From Paenibacillus sp. JCM 10914 (GTDB lineage: Bacteria > Bacillota > Bacilli > Paenibacillales > Paenibacillaceae), in NCBI RefSeq assembly GCF_001315105.1, contig NZ_BAZR01000008.1, forward strand, positions 120,791 through 184,790: 64,000 nucleotides of DNA, written 5' to 3'. Below the pieces are notes generated by a model. That model ran no database searches, was not told where the DNA came from, and saw only the letters and a list, made by a program, of their open reading frames with translations. Each line of letters starts with the position of its first letter. The first letter of the stretch is position 1. Below, piece by piece: positions 59,774-64,000 of the stretch. Position numbers and translations under genes: made by a program.

Positions 59774-60946
59774 ATGCTGGAGAAAATCAAGAAAATTGAC
59801 TACGTAATCGTATTTGTACTGGCGATGCTGATGATCATCAGTATCGTGTCGATATATAGCGCTACGGCCGATACGAGGTTTGAGGGACTTCATCTTCGTA
59901 TGATCGGTTATTACATCTTGGGATTTATTGCGTTCTTCGGAATTAGTTTGATTGATTACCGGGTGTTAATTAAGTATGCGACTTATATATACCTCGGTGG
60001 CCTGCTGATATTAGTGCTCGTTATTTTTATCGGAACGGATTTGAATGGCGCGCAAGGCTGGATTTATATTGGCGGATTAAGTATCCAGCCGGCTGAACTG
60101 TTTAAATTGGTGCTTATCATCTTTCTGGCTTATGTGTTGGTGCGTAAGAACAAGGCCCAACTTGGATTCTGGAAGGATGTTATCCCTCTGGGGTTGCTGA
60201 CTTTGCTTCCGTTCGGGATTGTTATGATTCAGAATGACCTTGGGAATGCACTCAGCTATGTGGTTATCCTGATCGGGCTGCTCTGGATCGGTAATATTAA
60301 GTATACGCATGCACTCATTGGATTCGTATTGGCGGCAGGGGTCGCTTTCGGGGCTATCCAGGCTTATGTTCATTATCATGATGAACTTCTGGAAGCCGGA
60401 ATTCTGAAGCCTCACTGGGTGGGACGGATTGATCCGTGGCTCTTCCCCGAGAAAGCGACGACTGACGCCAGCTGGCATACGAAGAACGCCAAGCTGGCGA
60501 TTGCGACCGGTGGTTTGAGTGGTGAAGGCTTCATGCAGGGCTCAACGGTTCAATCCAACCGTGTGCCTTATACGTATTCTGACTCCATCTTTGCCCTAAT
60601 AGCAGAAGAGTTCGGATTTATTGGATCGTCTGTCTTATTGCTGTTATATTTCATATTGATTCACAGGCTAATTCTGATTGCGCTGGAGTGCCGGGAGCGA
60701 GCAGGGCCATTCATGATTATCGGTATCGTTGCGATGTTCCTGTATCAGATCTTCGAGAATATCGGCATGTTTATCGGTCTGATGCCCTTGACGGGGATTA
60801 CGCTGCCCTTCATCAGTTATGGCGGTACATCACTGCTCATTAATATGGCCAGCATTGGTGTTGCGATGAGTGTGAAACTGCACGGTCAGGAAGTGGAGGA
60901 AGAGATGCCGGATCCTGAATCATACCGTCCTGTAGCGACTAAATAG
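59774..60946 (+). CDS. SEDS-family cell-wall glycosyltransferase (RodA/FtsW/SpoVE type), copy 1
   Basis: A 390-residue polytopic SEDS protein, a peptidoglycan polymerase that works with a class B PBP. About ten helices. Seen: YYILGFIAFFGISLIDYRVL, the AQGWIYIGGLSIQPAELFKLVLIIFLAYVLVRKN segment, IQNDLGNALSYVVILIGLLWIGN, the extracellular loop RVPYTYSDSIFALIAEEFGFIGSS containing the catalytic-site Asp, and the C-terminal signature GLMPLTGITLPFISYGGTSLLINMASIGVAMSV. ATG 59774 has AGGGGG upstream. The next gene is a close paralogue. Confidence 0.92.
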   Translation: MLEKIKKIDYVIVFVLAMLMIISIVSIYSATADTRFEGLHLRMIGYYILGFIAFFGISLIDYRVLIKYATYIYLGGLLILVLVIFIGTDLNGAQGWIYIGGLSIQPAELFKLVLIIFLAYVLVRKNKAQLGFWKDVIPLGLLTLLPFGIVMIQNDLGNALSYVVILIGLLWIGNIKYTHALIGFVLAAGVAFGAIQAYVHYHDELLEAGILKPHWVGRIDPWLFPEKATTDASWHTKNAKLAIATGGLSGEGFMQGSTVQSNRVPYTYSDSIFALIAEEFGFIGSSVLLLLYFILIHRLILIALECRERAGPFMIIGIVAMFLYQIFENIGMFIGLMPLTGITLPFISYGGTSLLINMASIGVAMSVKLHGQEVEEEMPDPESYRPVATK

Positions 60947-60973
60947 ATCTCACCCTAGACCGTTGAGATGTGA

Positions 60974-61014
60974 AAAGAGATGTTATCCTTAGGGAGCATC
61001 TCTTTTGGTTTTTA
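60974..61014 (+). terminator. Rho-independent terminator between the two SEDS genes
   Basis: AAAAGAGATG pairs with CATCTCTTTT, then GGTTTTTAG. Confidence 0.85.
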
Positions 61015-61167
61015 GTCTGAAACTATATTATTACAGTTTGTGCTGTAGTTGGATTTCTTTTAAAATAAAGGATGGGACAGAAGCAGGGTAACTTTGGATT
61101 CACAGCATCTGTTAATCTGGCTATATGGCTGCCGGCGTCGGGAGCCAAGGTGTAGGGGGATCAATCC

Positions 61168-62352
61168 ATGCTTCAGAAATTAAAGAAAATTGATTTTGTT
61201 ATTGTTACCGTGATTGTATTACTGATGGTAATCAGCATCACATCGTTATACAGCGTAACTTCGGGTACGGAGAAGTGGGATGGTTATCATATTAAGATGA
61301 TCATGTTTTATATTGTGGGGTTCGTAGCCTTTTTTGGAATGAGTTTATTAGACTACCGGGTTCTTATGAAATATGGATTATATATATTCTTGGGCGGCCT
61401 GGCATTATTGGTGTTCGTTATGTTTTTCGGAGCGGAACTCAATGGTTCCAAAGGGTGGATAAACCTTGGGTTTGCCAGCTTGCAGCCTGCTGAGCTATTC
61501 AAACTGGTGTTGATTATTTTTCTGACCTATATACTCGTGCGCAAAAACAAACCACAGCTCTCTTTTTTTCGCGACGTGATCCCGATCGCTCTGCTTGCGT
61601 TTATTCCCTTTGCACTCGTGATGGCGATCAATGACCTGGGGAATGCACTAAGTTACATCGTCATTCTGGTCGGATTACTTTGGATTGGCAATGTTAAATT
61701 ATCTCATGCGTTAATAGGATTGGCGCTGCTTGCCGGATCCGCTCTTGGTGGAATACAGGCTTACATTCATTATCATGATGAAATTTCGGCGTTTATGAAG
61801 GAAGGGAGCCGGGCGCACTGGCTGGATCGTATCGATCCGTGGCTCATGCCGGAGGAAGCGGATAAATCGGGTGCCGGGTACCATACATACAACGCGAAAT
61901 TAGCTATTGCCTCCGGTGGTATGACGGGGGAAGGCTTTATGCAGGGAACATCAGTACAGTCGGGTCGAGTCCCTTACACGTATTCAGATTCGATCTTCGC
62001 ACAAATTGCAGAGGAATATGGATTTATCGGTTCTTCTGTACTGCTCTTGTTGTACTTTATTCTGATTCACCGCATGATTTTGATTTCACTTGAGTCGCGG
62101 GAGCGAGCAGGTCCGTTTCTTATTGTTGGTATCGTGTCTATGTTTTTGTACCAAATATTTGAGAACATTGGCATGTTTATCGGTCTGATGCCGCTAACGG
62201 GGATTACGCTTCCTTTCATCAGTTACGGAGGGACATCGCTTGTTATCAGCATGGCGAGTCTCGGCGTAGCGATGAGTGTGAAGTTACACGGACAGGATCT
62301 GGAAGAGGATATTCCGGTTCCCCTTACGTACCGTCCCGAACCAGCCAAGTGA
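61168..62352 (+). CDS. SEDS-family cell-wall glycosyltransferase, copy 2
   Basis: A 394-residue paralogue of the preceding gene, collinear over its whole length and identical over stretches such as FENIGMFIGLMPLTGITLP. The catalytic loop is RVPYTYSDSIFAQIAEEYGFIGSS and the end is ITLPFISYGGTSLVISMASLGVAMSVKLHGQDLEEDIPVPLTYRP. The main difference is the loop after IHYHDE, which is longer here and begins ISAFMKEGSRAHWLDRIDPW. It starts at ATG 61168 after GTAGGGGG. A terminator separates it from copy 1 and another follows it, so the copies can be controlled independently. Confidence 0.92.
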   Translation: MLQKLKKIDFVIVTVIVLLMVISITSLYSVTSGTEKWDGYHIKMIMFYIVGFVAFFGMSLLDYRVLMKYGLYIFLGGLALLVFVMFFGAELNGSKGWINLGFASLQPAELFKLVLIIFLTYILVRKNKPQLSFFRDVIPIALLAFIPFALVMAINDLGNALSYIVILVGLLWIGNVKLSHALIGLALLAGSALGGIQAYIHYHDEISAFMKEGSRAHWLDRIDPWLMPEEADKSGAGYHTYNAKLAIASGGMTGEGFMQGTSVQSGRVPYTYSDSIFAQIAEEYGFIGSSVLLLLYFILIHRMILISLESRERAGPFLIVGIVSMFLYQIFENIGMFIGLMPLTGITLPFISYGGTSLVISMASLGVAMSVKLHGQDLEEDIPVPLTYRPEPAK

Positions 62353-62398
62353 GTTGGCGTTTATAGATTTCTGGTGAATTGTCCATATCATAAATCAA

Positions 62399-62433
62399 CA
62401 AAAGTGGCGTCCTGTTGGACGGCGCTTTTTTGC
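62399..62433 (+). terminator. Rho-independent terminator after SEDS copy 2
   Basis: AAAGTGGCGTCC pairs with GGACGGCGCTTT (one wobble, one mismatch) around TGTT, then TTTT. Confidence 0.82.
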
Positions 62434-62481
62434 ATGTCAGTAGAATGAATCTATGAGTTTTTTCTTTTTGCTAGATTCTAT

Positions 62482-62509
62482 GTTTATATCTTATTCAGCC
62501 GGACATACT
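62482..62509 (+). promoter_or_regulatory. Possible sigma-F-type promoter of spoIIR
   Basis: GTTTA (62482-62486), 14 bases, GGACATACT (62501-62509). The latter fits the sigma-F -10 pattern GGNNANAHT fully, and the -35 fits GYATA at four of five. In Bacillus spoIIR is transcribed by sigma-F, which makes the match meaningful, but the signal is short. Confidence 0.4.
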
Positions 62510-62550
62510 GATAGCATCATAGATTATTCAGTGAGAGGCGGCTGACGTAG

Positions 62551-63246
62551 ATGCAGAATTATAGTGAAACCCTCCGTATTATGTTTAAAAAAATGGTATT
62601 GCTATTATCCAGTTTATTCATGGTGATGATGTCGTGGGAAGGGCAGCAGATCGATGCTTCCGTTGTCGGAGGACCGATTCCGCAAGAGTCGATTCGCCTG
62701 CGTATTCTCGCGAATTCCGATAGCCCTTCCGATCAGTTGGTAAAGCGGGAGATTCGTGACGCCGTTGTCGAACAGATGCAGTTGTGGGTGCTTGCGCTTG
62801 AGAATCCCCAGAGTCTTGAAGATGCTAAGGAAATGACGAAGCAGCATTTGCCGGAAATTCGTCAGTTGGTGGGAGAAGAACTGAACAAAAGAGGGATCTC
62901 ATACAGCTATCAGGTCGAATTAGGCTCCGTTCCGTTCCCGACGAAGCTATATGGCGGCACCGTATATCCGGCTGGCGATTATGACGCGGTACGTATTACG
63001 CTGGGTGAAGGTCAGGGTCAGAATTGGTGGTGCGTACTCTTTCCGCCACTGTGCTTCATTGACGGTGGAAGCGGCGACGCTGCGGCGCAATCGGTCGATG
63101 CAGGGATTCAGACGGTTTCGGCGGATGTTGCGGATACGACGGGCGATGACACCCTTAAGAATGCAGCCGACTCGGAGCCGGAGGTGCGATTCTTCTTATG
63201 GGACATGTTCCTGGGCCTGTGGAATTGGGTAGCTAGTCTGTTCTAA
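62551..63246 (+). CDS. spoIIR: Stage II sporulation protein R
   Basis: A 231-residue protein secreted by the forespore that signals SpoIIGA in the mother-cell membrane to cleave pro-sigma-E. N-terminal signal segment MFKKMVLLLSSLFMVMMSWEG, then the SpoIIR core: IRLRILANSDSPSDQLVKREIRDAVVEQM, LVGEELNKRGISYSYQVELGSVPFPTKLYGGTVYPAGDYDAVRITLGEGQGQNWWCVLFPPLCFID. The C-terminal 60 residues are variable and end in a hydrophobic WDMFLGLWNWVASLF. The start follows GAGAGGCGG. Position after prmC and before the Sua5-type gene fits Bacillus order apart from the two SEDS genes. Confidence 0.95.
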   Translation: MQNYSETLRIMFKKMVLLLSSLFMVMMSWEGQQIDASVVGGPIPQESIRLRILANSDSPSDQLVKREIRDAVVEQMQLWVLALENPQSLEDAKEMTKQHLPEIRQLVGEELNKRGISYSYQVELGSVPFPTKLYGGTVYPAGDYDAVRITLGEGQGQNWWCVLFPPLCFIDGGSGDAAAQSVDAGIQTVSADVADTTGDDTLKNAADSEPEVRFFLWDMFLGLWNWVASLF

Positions 63247-63340
63247 TGGCGGAGTATCGTGAATACCACCAGCTTCCTTAAGTCTAGTGATGTTCATTGC
63301 ATGAACAGTATGATAAACTTCCATGTAGAAGAGTGCTTTC

Positions 63341-63408
63341 TCTTTGGCGCGACCGATTCGTTCAGAAATCGGCACGGGACGAAGAATCCAAAGCGCTTTT
63401 TATTTTTT
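63341..63408 (+). terminator. Branched hairpin and T-run, probable terminator after spoIIR
   Basis: CTTTGG pairs with CCAAAG and an inner CCGATT/AATCGG stem (63353-63358, 63367-63372) forms the tip; TTTTTATTTTTT follows. The rest of the 237-base gap shows no convincing gene; a 73-codon frame there has no ribosome site. Confidence 0.5.
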
Positions 63409-63434
63409 GAAGGTAAGTTTGGCAAGTGTACAAT
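63407..63434 (+). promoter_or_regulatory. Candidate promoter of the Sua5-type gene
   Basis: TTGAAG (63407-63412), 16 bases, TACAAT (63429-63434). Confidence 0.45.
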
Positions 63435-63483
63435 AGGACATTTATGTTTATATCATTTATATACAGAAAGCTTGGGATAGATT

Positions 63484-64000
63484 ATGAAGCAGAAGGATCT
63501 GGACATGGATACGGCCATAGAACAGTTGAATAGGTCAGGAGATCAGCGAGAGGCATCCGTAACTAGGATGTGGGAAGTATCCGCACCATTATCCATGGCG
63601 AAATGGAGTCCGCAGTTCAAAGAACAGCAGGCGCTGCAGGAAGCCGGCGCGGTGCTGGCTCAAGGAGGAACCGTAGCCTTCCCAACCGAGACGGTATATG
63701 GGCTGGGTGCGGATGCGGGGAATACGGAAGCGGTTGAGCGAATATTTGTCGCCAAGGGGCGCCCAGCAGACAATCCGCTCATCGTCCATATCTCCAAGTT
63801 GTCGCAACTGGAGGGGATCGTGGCACACGTGAACGAGACGGAGCAGACGTTGATGAATGCGTTCTGGCCCGGTCCGCTGTCGTTGGTACTGCCGGTCAAG
63901 GAGGGGGCGGTATCGCCGCGTGTTACGGCGGGGCTCGACACGGTTGCCGTTCGGATGCCCGACCATCCGGTTGCGCTCGCATTGATCAGCGCCGCGGGCT
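63484..64000 (+). CDS. ywlC: Threonylcarbamoyl-AMP synthase (Sua5/YwlC), 3' truncated by window edge
   Basis: The frame from ATG 63484 is open to the end of the window (172 residues seen). The YrdC-fold signature is clear: GGTVAFPTETVYGLGADAGNTEAVERIFVAKGRPADNPLIVHI, then FWPGPLSLVLPVKEG and VAVRMPDHPVALALI. The enzyme makes threonylcarbamoyl-AMP for t6A37 of ANN-decoding tRNAs. An unusually long N-terminal tail of about 60 residues precedes the core; a later ATG at 63595 (MAKWSPQF) is an alternative start, and neither has a strong ribosome site. In Bacillus ywlC also follows prfA, prmC and spoIIR. Confidence 0.9.
   Translation, partial: MKQKDLDMDTAIEQLNRSGDQREASVTRMWEVSAPLSMAKWSPQFKEQQALQEAGAVLAQGGTVAFPTETVYGLGADAGNTEAVERIFVAKGRPADNPLIVHISKLSQLEGIVAHVNETEQTLMNAFWPGPLSLVLPVKEGAVSPRVTAGLDTVAVRMPDHPVALALISAAG

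Noticed and set aside
63259..63480. 73-codon frame between spoIIR and the Sua5-type gene
   Set aside because: No ribosome site; it runs through a hairpin with T-run and a candidate promoter.
1..64000. CRISPR array, prophage, insertion sequence, tRNA or rRNA
   Set aside because: No regularly spaced repeats, no transposase or integrase, no phage structural genes and no recognisable tRNA or rRNA segments were seen while reading both strands.

Overview
The window looks like chromosomal DNA of an endospore-forming Firmicute, most probably Paenibacillus or a close relative. This is an inference from gene content: spoIIR, the fni/ychF/prfA/prmC/spoIIR/ywlC-type core block, LplB/YtcP-type sugar permeases with a YesM/YesN sensor-regulator pair, a ydaO-type c-di-AMP leader in front of a KimA-like transporter, low-to-medium GC, and strong Gram-positive Shine-Dalgarno sequences with many GTG/TTG starts. 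No rRNA, tRNA, IS element, prophage or CRISPR array was recognised.

Layout. 1-4.4 kb: end of an aldo/keto reductase, an interrupted diguanylate cyclase, and a VanRS-like two-component system downstream of a serine D,D-carboxypeptidase (minus strand). 4.5-7.4 kb: a PerR/Fur repressor overlapping an OmpR-like regulator with a degenerate receiver, then a catalase; both ends carry PerR-box-like sites. 7.6-12.7 kb: uroporphyrinogen-III-synthase-like and ThuA-like genes, then a YkoGH-like two-component system with two PepSY proteins. 12.8-18.5 kb: phasin-like protein, AarF/UbiB kinase, DEAD-box helicase, a 34-residue protein and two unknown membrane proteins. 18.7-23.8 kb: glutathione peroxidase, NADH oxidase behind two redox-type operators, a DUF4352 lipoprotein and a TetR/MFS efflux pair sharing an operator. 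23.8-28.5 kb: kimA with its riboswitch, a small hairpin transcript candidate and a YyaE-like molybdopterin oxidoreductase. 28.8-36 kb: an LplB/YtcP/solute-binding-protein transporter with YesN/YesM. 36.3-43 kb: transporters, acetyltransferases, MOSC protein, glnS. 43.2-45.9 kb: mobA, moaA and torD. 45.9-51.7 kb: RND pump with TetR regulator and a TetR-SMR-SMR operon. 51.8-54.9 kb: two convergent phospholipase-D family genes. 55-64 kb: fni, ychF, prfA, prmC, two tandem SEDS genes, spoIIR and the start of a Sua5/YwlC gene.

Themes. Redox and oxygen response recurs (PerR/catalase, glutathione peroxidase, Nox, FNR-like sites at nox and torD, molybdoenzyme genes). Membrane and envelope stress is the second theme (carboxypeptidase, three two-component systems, cardiolipin synthase, efflux pumps, K+ uptake under c-di-AMP control).

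Quality caution. Nine genes, including the essential prfA, are each broken by a single small indel (eight look like a lost base). Because prfA cannot be dispensable, I read most of these as consensus/assembly errors and give each gene as one interrupted CDS; true decay cannot be excluded for the others. Regulatory sites were found by eye and have not been scored against genome background.
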